From JBBDNC01 sp040877875 (lineage in GTDB: Bacteria; Bacteroidota; Rhodothermia; Balneolales; Balneolaceae), in NCBI GenBank assembly GCA_040877875.1, contig JBBDNC010000115.1:23941-87940 (forward strand): a stretch of DNA of 64,000 nt. The letters are read 5' to 3'. Under the pieces are notes generated by a model. It was not told the origin of the DNA. It did not search any database and saw only the letters and a program-made list of their open reading frames with translations. The position numbers were made by a program, and so were the translations under genes. Of this stretch, positions 36,290-45,587 are shown in pieces. Position 1 is the first letter of the stretch; every line of letters starts with the position of its first letter.

Positions 36290-37561
36290 TTAACCACCTT
36301 CAGGTTGTTCTCCATTTTCAGGCAGCAATAACGTTTCCGAGTAATATTCCGAATTAAAAAATTCTTCGGAAAATTCCTTTACATCCTCGTCGGTTACGCG
36401 ATCAATATTCTCCACCAATTCATCAAGGGTTACAAACCTGTTGAAATAAAGTTCACTTTTCGCCAACCGGGTCATCCGATTATTCATACTCTCCTGGGAA
36501 AGTAATAATTTACCCTTTAATTGAGACTTGGATTCCTCCATTTCATTCCCAGAAATTGGTTCGGTAAACAATCTTTGAAATTCTGAAAATATGAGATCCC
36601 GTACGTGATCCACATAATTCCTGTCTGTCCCGATATAGACTCCAAACAGGCCTGCATCCGTATAAGACTGATTGAAGGTGCCGATCGAGTAACAATATCC
36701 GAATTTTTCCCGGATATTTTGATGAAGCCTGGAACTCATGCCTCCCCCCAGAACCGTATTGGCAATTAAAAGCAGGTATTTGTGATCATGGTCAAAGTAC
36801 AAGCCTCTCCGGCCGATAATCATGTGTGTTTGTTCTATCGGTTTGGTAATTACTTTCTTTTCGGCCTGATAGGAGGTCATGTTTTGGCCGTACTCAACGG
36901 AAGGATTCGAATTTGATTCTTCAAAATAATCCGACACAAGTTTTACAACCTTCTCATGCTCCACATTGCCTGCTACCGAAACCAAGATATTCCAGGGTTG
37001 ATATCGATGGTTTATATAGTCCAACAGATGATCTCTCGTAAACGAGTTGACCGTATCTTCATATCCAATGATAGGCCTGCCAAGAGGATGATTCTTAAAA
37101 ACATGTCCGTTAAACTCTTCAAACAGAAAATCTTCAGGACTGTCCCTGTACATTTTCATCTCTTCAATTACCACCTTTTTTTCCTTCTCAATTTCTTCAA
37201 GGGGAAAAACAGGATTTTGAATCATATCCGTGAGGACGTCCAGTGCCAACGGTAACTGCGTATCCAGGCATCGTGAATAATAACATGTATATTCATTGGA
37301 TGTGAAAGCATTCAAATACCCCCCGACCGCTTCCATACTGAGTGCAATATCGTAGGCAGTTCTTTTTTCGGTGCCTTTAAAAAGCATGTGTTCCAGAAAG
37401 TGGGTAATGCCGGCCTGTTCCTCCGGCTCATTTCTGCTTCCGGTTTTCACCCAGACTCCCACCGCAACACTTTTTACACTTTCAACTTTCTCCGTAATGA
37501 TTTTAAGTCCGTTGTCGAGGGTGGTTTTTTTTACAAAATCGATGGATTTCCAGTTGCTCAT
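36290..37561 (-). CDS. M16-family zinc protease (processing-peptidase-like)
   Basis: The 423-residue protein has the inverted zinc motif HFLEH (H54, E57, H58) followed by a conserved Glu region (EKEKKVVIEEMKMYRDSPED, about 127-146), as in bacterial processing-peptidase-like M16 enzymes. A C-terminal domain carries the GGGMSSRLHQNIREKFGYCY segment typical of the family. No signal peptide is seen, so it is probably cytoplasmic. It lies downstream of the pnp terminator on the same strand, so it has its own promoter. The substrate is unknown. Confidence 0.92.
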   Translation of the reverse strand: MSNWKSIDFVKKTTLDNGLKIITEKVESVKSVAVGVWVKTGSRNEPEEQAGITHFLEHMLFKGTEKRTAYDIALSMEAVGGYLNAFTSNEYTCYYSRCLDTQLPLALDVLTDMIQNPVFPLEEIEKEKKVVIEEMKMYRDSPEDFLFEEFNGHVFKNHPLGRPIIGYEDTVNSFTRDHLLDYINHRYQPWNILVSVAGNVEHEKVVKLVSDYFEESNSNPSVEYGQNMTSYQAEKKVITKPIEQTHMIIGRRGLYFDHDHKYLLLIANTVLGGGMSSRLHQNIREKFGYCYSIGTFNQSYTDAGLFGVYIGTDRNYVDHVRDLIFSEFQRLFTEPISGNEMEESKSQLKGKLLLSQESMNNRMTRLAKSELYFNRFVTLDELVENIDRVTDEDVKEFSEEFFNSEYYSETLLLPENGEQPEGG

Positions 37562-37650
37562 CTTTCAATGATCCGATATAAATTAATTTCAGTATGACAA
37601 ATACAGATGCGGCCATACATAAGTATGGTTGATATAACACCCGTGTTTGA

Positions 37651-37688
37651 GGTAAATAAAAAAGCGTCTCTTTTTCGGGAGACGCTTT
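37651..37688 (-). terminator. Intrinsic terminator after pnp
   Basis: A perfect ten-pair stem (AAAGCGTCTC, 37661-37670, with GAGACGCTTT, 37679-37688) encloses an eight-base loop. On the minus strand it is followed by TTTTATTTA and it lies 41 bases after the pnp stop, closing the long rimP-to-pnp transcript. Confidence 0.9.
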
Positions 37689-37728
37689 AATATACACAGC
37701 TTATGATTTCCAGGGAATACAGGCAGAA

Positions 37729-39849
37729 TCACGAATCATCATTTTTTGACAGGAGTGCCTTTCGTGATAAACGAAGTTTCCCACCGTGTTCCACTTTAAG
37801 CAGTTTAACGTCAATGACATCCCCTACCGACAGTTCATCATTAATGTCTTTCACATGTGAATGATTCACTTCAGAGATATGCAGCAGGCCTTCCTTGCCC
37901 GGCACGATCTCAACAAATGCGCCGTATTCCTTCAGGGCTTTGACCGTTCCCGTATAGACAGCTCCTTCGTCAAGCTGGCCGGTGATTGCCTTGATGCGAT
38001 CCTTCGCCTGTTCTGCTCTTTCAAGGTTGTCAGATGAAATGGTAATAATTCCCTGACCTTTTTCATTTTCCTCAACAAGAATTTCCGTTCCGGTTTCACG
38101 CTGCAAGGTCTGGATGACTTTTCCGCCAGGCCCGATAACAGCTCCGATCTGATCCCCGTCAATTTCCATTTTCAGGAATTGAGGAGCAAATTCCGAAAGA
38201 TCCTTTTTCGGCTCGGAAATGGTTTCACTCATTTTCTCAAGGATATGCATACGTCCGGTATGGGCCTGTTGCAGAGCTTCTTCAAGGATTTCAAAACTAA
38301 TTCCCTTTACTTTTATATCCATCTGGGTAGCCGTTATACCCTCTGCGGTTCCTGCGGTTTTAAAATCCATATCTCCCATGAAATCTTCTTCACCGCGGAT
38401 ATCCGACAGAACCACAGATTCGTTATTCTCTCCTACAATCATCCCCATTGCTATTCCTGCAACCGGTTTTTTCAAGGGTACGCCTGCATCCATCAATGCC
38501 ATGGAACCTCCACAAACAGAAGCCATAGACGAAGATCCGTTCGACTCCAGTATGTCAGAGATCACTCGTATAACATATCCGAACTCATCGAATCCCGGCA
38601 TCATCATTTTCAATGCCCGTTCAGCCAGATAACCGTGACCGATTTCACGACGCCCGGGGCCTCTCAGGAAACCTGCTTCTCCCACACAATAAGGGGGGAA
38701 GTTATAATGGAGCATGAACTGCTTGGCATCTTCATAGAACAGGGTATCAATATTCTGCTCGTCCCGTTTGGAACCAAGCGTTACGGAACAAAGTGCCTGG
38801 GTTTCACCGCGGGTAAAAATTGCAGAACCATGAGCGCGGGGCAGGTACCCGATTTCCGTCCAAATATCCCGAATCTCCTCTGGGCCACGTCCGTCGATCC
38901 GCCGTTTCTTTTCCAGAATCAAGTGTCGGAGTTCCTCTTTCTCAATATCACTACAGATAGAAAGGATGTCACCTTCTGATTCTTTGTATCCTTCCAAAGC
39001 CGTTATTTTTTCGACAACCGTGTCTTTCAATTCCCGGATACGTTCTCCGTACTCTTCTTTTCCAAGCCCGGAATTGACAATCTCTTTCATCGAGTTCTCA
39101 GCCAGTTCACGTACCTTGCCTTCAAGTTCTTCATCTGCAGATTCGGGTACAAAAACCCGTTTTTCCCTGCCGTGTACTTCCCGCAACTCTTCCTGAAATG
39201 CACAGAGTTTTTGAATCGCCTCGTGTCCGGCCTTGATTCCCTCAAGCATCTCCTTCTCGGTCAATTCATCCATCTCGCCTTCAATCATAATGACACTGTC
39301 AGCCGTACCGCCAACCAGGACATCCATTTCACTGTTCTTCAGCTCATCGATAGTCGGATTAATAACAAATTCTCCGTCTATCCGACCCACACGTACTTCA
39401 GCCATCGGCCCGTCAAATGGAATATCCGAGAGATGGATCGCAGCGGAAGCCCCCAATCCACCCAAAACATCAGCCAAATGCTGCCCATCTGATGAAATCA
39501 CATAGCAAATTACCTGTGTTTCGTGATAATAACCTTGAGGAAACAAGGGACGCAAGCTTCGGTCGATCAGACGACTTGAAAGAATCTCAAGATCGGAAGG
39601 CCTGCCCTCCCGTTTCATAAATCCACCCGGAAATCGTCCGCCGGCCGAAAAACTTTCTCGCAGATCCACTACCATAGGGAAAAAATCCTGTCCCGGTTTA
39701 GCCTCTTTTGCACTCACAACTGTACAGAGTACCATGGTCTCACCCATTTGAACCACGACCGCTCCGTCAGCCTGTTTGGCCAGTCGGCCGGTTTCGATGG
39801 ATAAGGTTTTTCCCGGTGCAAATTCAATACTTTTAAATTCTTTCTTCAT
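37729..39849 (-). CDS. pnp: Polynucleotide phosphorylase
   Basis: PNPase degrades RNA from the 3' end with phosphate and takes part in mRNA turnover. The 706-residue protein has the two RNase PH domains (about 1-225 and 310-545; FMKREGRPSDLEILSSRLID near 78 and the GDMDFKTAGTAEGITATQMD stretch in the second), a KH domain (about 555-615, with IGAVIGPGGKVIQ) and an S1 domain (about 620-695, GAVYTGTVKALKEYGAFVEI). It lies after rpsO, as in many bacteria, with a strong terminator after its stop. The rpsO-pnp gap of 254 bases contains an AATCCGG/CCGGATT hairpin that may be a processing site. Confidence 0.97.
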   Translation of the reverse strand: MKKEFKSIEFAPGKTLSIETGRLAKQADGAVVVQMGETMVLCTVVSAKEAKPGQDFFPMVVDLRESFSAGGRFPGGFMKREGRPSDLEILSSRLIDRSLRPLFPQGYYHETQVICYVISSDGQHLADVLGGLGASAAIHLSDIPFDGPMAEVRVGRIDGEFVINPTIDELKNSEMDVLVGGTADSVIMIEGEMDELTEKEMLEGIKAGHEAIQKLCAFQEELREVHGREKRVFVPESADEELEGKVRELAENSMKEIVNSGLGKEEYGERIRELKDTVVEKITALEGYKESEGDILSICSDIEKEELRHLILEKKRRIDGRGPEEIRDIWTEIGYLPRAHGSAIFTRGETQALCSVTLGSKRDEQNIDTLFYEDAKQFMLHYNFPPYCVGEAGFLRGPGRREIGHGYLAERALKMMMPGFDEFGYVIRVISDILESNGSSSMASVCGGSMALMDAGVPLKKPVAGIAMGMIVGENNESVVLSDIRGEEDFMGDMDFKTAGTAEGITATQMDIKVKGISFEILEEALQQAHTGRMHILEKMSETISEPKKDLSEFAPQFLKMEIDGDQIGAVIGPGGKVIQTLQRETGTEILVEENEKGQGIITISSDNLERAEQAKDRIKAITGQLDEGAVYTGTVKALKEYGAFVEIVPGKEGLLHISEVNHSHVKDINDELSVGDVIDVKLLKVEHGGKLRLSRKALLSKNDDS

Positions 39850-40103
39850 TCTATCTAATCTTTGATTGTTCGATTTCTAAACTAATTTATGTTAAAAATA
39901 CCGAGCGGTATTCATTTGATTTTTTATCCCTCCATTCATTGTATCGATGAAGGTGAAAGGAAGGCGTGGAACTTTGAACCGGACTCCAGGTAAAACAGAT
40001 CGATACAATACGAGTTATTAACAGAAGGAATCCGGATGTTGATGACTTCTGCCGGATTGTGTTCATTCTTTGTATTTGAATCGACCGGTCCCTGCCACAG
40101 TGC

Positions 40104-40373
40104 TTATTTTCTGATACCCAGTTCCTGTATCAACGAACGATACTTGTTGATATCTTCCTTCATCAGATAATTCAATAAACGCCGTCTTTTTCCAACCATC
40201 AGGAGAAGACCCCGTCGGGAGGAGTGATCCTTGCCATGTGTTTTCAAATGATCGGTCAGGTCGTTAATTCGCTGTGTGAATAGGGCAATTTGTGCTTCGG
40301 TAGATCCGGAATTGCCTTTCGCTTCTCCGTATTTCTCGATAATTTCTTCTTTTTTTTCTTTCGTAAGACTCAT
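40104..40373 (-). CDS. rpsO: 30S ribosomal protein S15
   Basis: S15 binds the central domain of 16S rRNA early in small-subunit assembly. The 89-residue protein has the conserved core (STEAQIALFTQRINDLTDHL, KTHGKDHSSRRGLLLMVGKR and RRLLNYL). It precedes pnp on the minus strand, the usual pairing. The 167 bases upstream, between ribF and rpsO, contain several hairpins that could carry S15 autoregulation. Identity is certain. Confidence 0.98.
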   Translation of the reverse strand: MSLTKEKKEEIIEKYGEAKGNSGSTEAQIALFTQRINDLTDHLKTHGKDHSSRRGLLLMVGKRRRLLNYLMKEDINKYRSLIQELGIRK

Positions 40374-40399
40374 TTCAATCGTTGAATTTACATTTTAAT

Positions 40400-40517
40400 A
40401 TCTGCTGTCTTTAATAGCAGATCAAGATAAACTTATTTCAATTCATTGGCAATTCTCAATGAGAATGAACGAACAACAGAATTCATAGTCATAACAACCT
40501 GAGGGTTGTATGAATTC
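40400..40517 (-). promoter_or_regulatory. Structured leader upstream of rpsO
   Basis: Three hairpins lie between the ribF stop and the rpsO start. The first is GAATTCAT/ATGAATTC with inner ACAACC/GGTTGT (40479-40517), the second ATTCTC/GAGAAT (40452-40466) and the third ATCTGCT/AGCAGAT (40400-40422), which ends 27 bases before the rpsO ATG. None is followed by a T-run on the minus strand, so they look more like a regulatory or processing region than a terminator. An S15-binding role is inferred from the known autoregulation of rpsO in other bacteria. Confidence 0.5.
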
Positions 40518-40540
40518 AAATGAAATCGGAACTTTGTAAG

Positions 40541-41476
40541 TTAAATAGTTTCGAGTCTCCTTAAACATTCTTTTTCATCTGTTGCAAGTTGTTTTTTTAA
40601 TTCTACAACGCTGCTGAACTGTTGCTCATCCCGGATCCGGCTGATAAAGCGAATCTGGACAGAGTTTCCATAAATATTCCTGTCAAAGTTAAAAATATTC
40701 ACTTCCAGGGTATGTTGTTTCCCTTCGAATGTAGGACGGTAACCGATGTTCATCATTCCTTTTTTGAATTGATCATCCAGACGAACTTGAACAGCGTACA
40801 CCCCGTTTTTGGGAATCGCCTTATTGGGATGGTCCGCTTGAATATTTGCGGTTGGATAGCCGATCTGTTTTCCACGTTTGTCTCCGTGAACCACCGTTCC
40901 GTTGAGCAGATACGGCCGTTCAAGAAGTTTGGCAGCCAATTCTACATTTCCATGATCCTGAAGAGCCTGGCGGATGGCTGTGCTGCTTACGGTTTTATCT
41001 CCCACTTCCTGTTTTGAGACCACATACACTTCAAATTCAAGCTCATCGGCAATTGACTGTATCGTATCAATCGAGCCTTCCCTGTCTTTTCCAAACTGAT
41101 GGTCATAGCCGATAACAAATTCACTGACACCGATCTTTTCCCAAATAATTTCCCGGATAAAATCATCCGAGCTAATAAGCGAAAAATCCCTCGTAAATGG
41201 GATCACAATCATTTCGTCGACTCCGAGATCTCTCAAAATCTCACATCGTTCTTCAAGGCTCGTCAGAAGGTTAATCCCTTCCCGGCCCGGATTAATAATT
41301 TCCCTGGGATGCGGATCGAACGTTACAATCACACTTCGAGCATTTCGCTGTTCCGCTTTTTCCAGAACGGTATGGATCAATACCCTGTGTCCGGCGTGGA
41401 CTCCGTCAAACGTCCCCACAGTCACCACCGAGTTCAGCTCCCTTGTGGCATCCTTCAATTGTATGATTTCACCCAT
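40541..41476 (-). CDS. ribF: Bifunctional riboflavin kinase / FAD synthetase
   Basis: RibF phosphorylates riboflavin to FMN and adenylates it to FAD. The protein has the N-terminal nucleotidyltransferase domain (GTFDGVHAGHRVLI near residue 18) and the C-terminal flavokinase domain (GKQIGYPTANI near 200, and GVYAVQV). The open frame extends to 41563, but I choose the ATG at 41476, since MGEIIQLKD is where the family begins; this start overlaps the truB stop by eight bases. This gives 311 residues, the usual size. Confidence 0.95.
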   Translation of the reverse strand: MGEIIQLKDATRELNSVVTVGTFDGVHAGHRVLIHTVLEKAEQRNARSVIVTFDPHPREIINPGREGINLLTSLEERCEILRDLGVDEMIVIPFTRDFSLISSDDFIREIIWEKIGVSEFVIGYDHQFGKDREGSIDTIQSIADELEFEVYVVSKQEVGDKTVSSTAIRQALQDHGNVELAAKLLERPYLLNGTVVHGDKRGKQIGYPTANIQADHPNKAIPKNGVYAVQVRLDDQFKKGMMNIGYRPTFEGKQHTLEVNIFNFDRNIYGNSVQIRFISRIRDEQQFSSVVELKKQLATDEKECLRRLETI

Positions 41477-42215
41477 TGTTTGGCTCCATCCAATTCCTGA
41501 AATTTTCGGGTACCCATGCATCTTCGACTGAAAAATGACCGATTTGTGTTCTGCGAAGGTCACTCAGGTAAGCCAGGCTGTTGCATGCTTTGCCCAGATC
41601 ATATGCAATGGATCGGATATAGGTTCCCTTTCCACATGTGACCTTGATTTTCAATTTGGGAAGGCTGCAAGAGAGGATTTGAATATCCATGACTTCTACA
41701 CTTCTCGGTTCCAATTCAACCTTCTCCCCTCTTCTGGCCAGTTTGTAAAGCCTTTTCCCATCCTTCCAAAGAGCCGAATACATCGGGGGAACCTGGTCAA
41801 TTTGACCGACAAACTGATTTTTCAGGGTCTCATCCAGGGTCTTTCGATCCAGGTGATTCCAATCAGCAGTGTTGTCAATCTCGGTATCCCGGTCATAGCT
41901 CGGGGTAGATGCACCCAGTGTAATTTCGGCAATATACGTTTTTGGCAACTCCTGGATTTGGCTGACTGATTTGGTGGCTCTTCCGCAGCAAAGTATTAAA
42001 AGTCCGGTGGCAAGAGGATCCAACGTTCCGGCATGACCTACTTTTCTGACGGGAATCAGGCTTCTGATATACTTAACCACTCCAAAACTGGTCATTTTCG
42101 GGGGTTTATCCACCGGAATGACGACACCCGCTGAAAAGAGCTTTTCGTCGGGCAGCGCAAGATGATGCTTGTCGAGAATCGGCAGATTCTCTAATGCAAT
42201 CGGGGTTTTAGCCAT
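41469..42215 (-). CDS. truB: tRNA pseudouridine55 synthase
   Basis: TruB makes pseudouridine 55 in the T-loop of tRNAs. The 248-residue protein has the catalytic motif VGHAGTLDPLATGLL (about residues 58-72, catalytic Asp within it), the KTYIAEITLG strand and the later GTYIRSIAYDLG motif. It starts one base after the rbfA stop and overlaps ribF. A short N-terminal extension of about 30 residues precedes the core. It belongs to the translation operon. Confidence 0.96.
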   Translation of the reverse strand: MAKTPIALENLPILDKHHLALPDEKLFSAGVVIPVDKPPKMTSFGVVKYIRSLIPVRKVGHAGTLDPLATGLLILCCGRATKSVSQIQELPKTYIAEITLGASTPSYDRDTEIDNTADWNHLDRKTLDETLKNQFVGQIDQVPPMYSALWKDGKRLYKLARRGEKVELEPRSVEVMDIQILSCSLPKLKIKVTCGKGTYIRSIAYDLGKACNSLAYLSDLRRTQIGHFSVEDAWVPENFRNWMEPNNG

Positions 42216-42216
42216 T

Positions 42217-42588
42217 TTACTCGTTATCGGTATCCCGGTTACGACGCTCTTTTTTAACTTCTTTAAATAGCTGTTCGATCCGATTCACATATTCAGCCGA
42301 GTCATCCACATAAAAGTGAAGTTCCGGAATCCGGCGGACCTGGTTTCGTATCCTGCCGGCGAGTTCATGGCGGATATCCACATTATGGTCATCAATATGT
42401 TGAAATACCGTTTTGGGATCTCCATCAGGAGCATATACACTTACATAGACTTTGGCAATGGAAAGGTCGGGGGTGACACGAACTCCTGTTACGGTCACAA
42501 AAGTCCCATTCATCTGATACTGCCTTTGGAGAATCTCACCCAGGTCACGTTGAATGACTGCGCCCAGGCGTTCGGTGCGAATACTCAT
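42217..42588 (-). CDS. rbfA: Ribosome-binding factor A
   Basis: RbfA is a small KH-fold protein that assists 30S subunit maturation. The 123-residue product has the ERLGAVIQRDLGEILQ helix at the start, the VTGVRVTPDLSIAKVYVSV strand pair and the LAGRIRNQVRRIPELHFYVD segment, with a charged tail. It lies between infB and truB, as expected. The gap to infB is 88 bases. Confidence 0.96.
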   Translation of the reverse strand: MSIRTERLGAVIQRDLGEILQRQYQMNGTFVTVTGVRVTPDLSIAKVYVSVYAPDGDPKTVFQHIDDHNVDIRHELAGRIRNQVRRIPELHFYVDDSAEYVNRIEQLFKEVKKERRNRDTDNE

Positions 42589-42676
42589 GATTATGATACC
42601 GGTATTAAAATAATGTGTGATTCTCTAAGAAGTGGAGATTTAATTCTGCAAATCATAAAATACAAGAACTGAACAG

Positions 42677-45538
42677 TTAACCTGCACTGTCCTCAAGTTT
42701 TCGTTTTTCCTCTACTACCTCATAGCATTCAATTTCATCTCCTACCTTCAAATCATTGTAACCGACAATGCTCATTCCGCATTCATAGCCGGACTGGACT
42801 TCTTTAGCATCGTCCTTAAAACGTTTCAATGAATCAATTTCACCTTCATAGATAACGACTCCATCTCGTATAATCCGGACAGGTTCATTACGGTTAATCT
42901 TCCCTTCCTTGACATAACAGCCGGCAATCGTTCCAATTTTCGAGACTTTGAATATTTCCCGAATTTCAGCAAGTCCAAGCATTTGCTCCTTGATTTCAGG
43001 GCTTAAGAGTCCCTCGAGAGCGTCTCTCACTTCATCAACCGCGTCATAAATAACACTGAACAAGCGGATATCAATACTTTCTGCCTCTGCAAGTTTTCGT
43101 GCATTTGAAGTTGGCCGTACCTGGAAGCCGATGATGATTCCCTCCGAAGCCGAGGCCAGTAATACGTCAGACTCCGTGATAGCTCCCGAGCCCGTATGGA
43201 TAATATTAACCGCTACCTCATCCGTACTCAGATTCTGCAGGGCTCCCGAGAGGGCCTCGATCGATCCGTCAACGTCCGCTTTGATGATAATATTGAGTTC
43301 GGAAACCTCGCCGAGAGCCAGACGACGTGAGAGGTCATCCAGAGTTAAATGTTTGGTTTTTCTAAGTGATTGCTCACGTTTAAGTTGTTGACGTTGATTA
43401 GCAATCTCTTTAGCTGCTTTTTCATCTTTTGGCACAACCAGTTTGTCCCCCGCCTGCGGAGGCTCATCAAAGCCCATGAGTTGAATAGGAGTTGAAGGAC
43501 CAGCGGTTTCCAGACGTTTGCCGTGTTCATTTTCCATGGCACGAACCCGGCCGAAACACGGCCCGGCTACAAACGGATCCCCAACTTTCAGGGTGCCGTT
43601 TTGGACCAGGATATTTGCAATCGTTCCCTTACCTTTATCAATTCTGGACTCCAAAACTACGCCGGTAGCCCTGCGGTTGGGATTGGCTTTCAGTTCCATT
43701 AATTCGGCCTCGATCAGTACCTTTTCCAGGAGTTCTTCAATCCCTTCACCCGTGATTGCGGAGACTTCGGCCGACTGGTTCTCTCCTCCCCACTCTTCTA
43801 CAATCACATCATGTTCAGATAGTTGTTGCTTGATTTTATCGGGGTTGGCTCCTTCCTTGTCGATTTTATTGATAGCAATGACAATCGAAACCCCGGCAGC
43901 CTTGGAGTGATTAATAGCTTCTATCGTTTGAGGCATAACGGCATCATCTGCGGCAACCACAAGAATTACGATATCCGTTGCCTGGGCTCCGCGGCTTCGC
44001 ATAGCTGTAAAGGCCTCATGGCCAGGAGTATCCAGGAAGGTGATCCTGCGGCCATCGTCCGTCTCAACGGCATAGGCTCCAACGTGCTGGGTAATTCCGC
44101 CGGCTTCACCCGCGGCAACCTTGGTTTTACGAATATAGTCCAGCAGTGAAGTTTTACCGTGATCCACATGTCCCATTACGGTGATAATCGGTGCACGGGG
44201 TTCGAGATCTTCAGGATCATCTTCTTCAACCACGATCTCTTCAATCATTTCTTCGGCATCTACAAATTCCACTTCTCTGCCGAATTCTTCCGCTACAAGT
44301 TCAATGGTCGAGGCATCCAGCCGCTGATTAATGGATACCATCATACCTATATTCATGCATGTTGTAATCACATCGTTCGGCTTGACGTCCAGCAATGCGG
44401 CAAGGTCACTGACCGTTACAAATTCCGTGACTTCAAGAATTTCCTCTTCCATTTCCTGAAGTTCTTCCCGAAGCTGTTGTTCCTCCTCACGCTCTTCCCG
44501 TCTCTGTCGGCGTCTTTTCTGGCGCTTGCTTCCTACCGTATCGGACGACTGCATTTTCTGCATTGTCTCACGCATCTTCTGTTCTACATCCTCCTCATCA
44601 ACGCGCGACCGCCTTCCTCTCTTCTTCTTGCTTTTACTCTTGCCCTTGTCGCTATCCTTGGCTGCTTTGTCTTTTTTAGAAGAATCAGTTTTAGCGGAAT
44701 CCGATGAATCATCCTTTCGATCCTTCTTTCGCTTTCGTTTTTTACGTTTCTTTTGAACCGGCTTGTCAGCTACACTAATCTTGCCGACAACTTTAGTACC
44801 TGACAATCGTCCGGCCCGGCCGCGTATAATCGATTCCTCATCTTCTTCGCTTTCTTCATCTTCATCGTCATCTTCGTCCTCGTGCTCATCCTCTTCCGAT
44901 TCGGCTTCCGCTTCCGGCCCTTTTTCATCTTCCTCATCCTCTTCTTCGATATCGCCGGTTTGGGCCTCAATTTCCTCTTCTTCATCCTGGGCTTTCGCAA
45001 CCTGCTTGTCCGCTTCTTCCTCTTCTTCTGTTGCTTCATCCTCTTCCGCAGGGACTTCCGTCTCCTCTTCCGCTTTCACCTCTTCAGGTTCGGCGGCTTC
45101 TTCTTTTGTATCAGATTCGCCGGTTTCCGTTTCAGTCTCCTCTTTCTGCTCTTCTTCCTCTTCCAGTTCCTGCTTAACGGCATCTTCTTCAACGAGCTCC
45201 TCTCGCGCATCCACCTCTTCTTCATCCGCTTCATCCATCGGTTCAAGATCATCGATCGGCTCAAGAAAATTATCAATGGAAACACTTTCGTTGCGTTGAG
45301 ACTTCATCTGGTTACGACGGGACTCGTATTCTTCACGCACCTTCTCGTGTTGTTCGCTTTTTGCCTTTTCAACTCCATATACTTCTTCCAGCACCCCATA
45401 CATTTCCGGAGTTATCGTGGAATTAGGCTTATTGGCAATTTCAAAGCCTTCTTCAGCCAGGGAGTCTACAATAGACTTTGTAGCTACATTAAACTCAGAA
45501 GCGACTTTAAAAAGCTTTTTTGATTTCTTATCCGTCAT
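42677..45538 (-). CDS. infB: Translation initiation factor IF-2 with long acidic and basic N-terminal region
   Basis: IF-2 places initiator tRNA on the 30S subunit and hydrolyses GTP on subunit joining. The 953-residue protein has an N-terminal helical domain (1-60), a strongly acidic stretch (about 96-237, mostly Glu and Asp), a basic Lys/Arg-rich stretch (about 260-350), a second small helical domain (about 370-430) and the GTPase domain with GHVDHGKT (456-463) and NKID, followed by the beta-barrel and C-terminal tRNA-binding domains. Because of Glu/Asp-rich codons, long Ser-rich frames appear on the other strand; they are not genes. It is 49 bases downstream of nusA. Confidence 0.97.
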   Translation of the reverse strand: MTDKKSKKLFKVASEFNVATKSIVDSLAEEGFEIANKPNSTITPEMYGVLEEVYGVEKAKSEQHEKVREEYESRRNQMKSQRNESVSIDNFLEPIDDLEPMDEADEEEVDAREELVEEDAVKQELEEEEEQKEETETETGESDTKEEAAEPEEVKAEEETEVPAEEDEATEEEEEADKQVAKAQDEEEEIEAQTGDIEEEDEEDEKGPEAEAESEEDEHEDEDDDEDEESEEDEESIIRGRAGRLSGTKVVGKISVADKPVQKKRKKRKRKKDRKDDSSDSAKTDSSKKDKAAKDSDKGKSKSKKKRGRRSRVDEEDVEQKMRETMQKMQSSDTVGSKRQKRRRQRREEREEEQQLREELQEMEEEILEVTEFVTVSDLAALLDVKPNDVITTCMNIGMMVSINQRLDASTIELVAEEFGREVEFVDAEEMIEEIVVEEDDPEDLEPRAPIITVMGHVDHGKTSLLDYIRKTKVAAGEAGGITQHVGAYAVETDDGRRITFLDTPGHEAFTAMRSRGAQATDIVILVVAADDAVMPQTIEAINHSKAAGVSIVIAINKIDKEGANPDKIKQQLSEHDVIVEEWGGENQSAEVSAITGEGIEELLEKVLIEAELMELKANPNRRATGVVLESRIDKGKGTIANILVQNGTLKVGDPFVAGPCFGRVRAMENEHGKRLETAGPSTPIQLMGFDEPPQAGDKLVVPKDEKAAKEIANQRQQLKREQSLRKTKHLTLDDLSRRLALGEVSELNIIIKADVDGSIEALSGALQNLSTDEVAVNIIHTGSGAITESDVLLASASEGIIIGFQVRPTSNARKLAEAESIDIRLFSVIYDAVDEVRDALEGLLSPEIKEQMLGLAEIREIFKVSKIGTIAGCYVKEGKINRNEPVRIIRDGVVIYEGEIDSLKRFKDDAKEVQSGYECGMSIVGYNDLKVGDEIECYEVVEEKRKLEDSAG

Positions 45539-45587
45539 GCGGTAATAATGTAAATAGAATTAACTGATGTGAAAGTTACAATCATTC

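Noticed and set aside
38179..38979. Long open frame of 266 codons antisense to pnp
   Set aside because: It lies wholly within the strongly conserved pnp gene on the other strand, and its translation is low-complexity with no domain.
40541..41563. Longer ribF start at 41563
   Set aside because: The extra 29 residues are not conserved and overlap truB; the ATG at 41476 fits the family start and the operon spacing.
44763..45523. Polyserine and Phe/Leu-rich antisense frames opposite infB
   Set aside because: They come from repeated GAA/GAG/GAT codons of the acidic tract read on the other strand.
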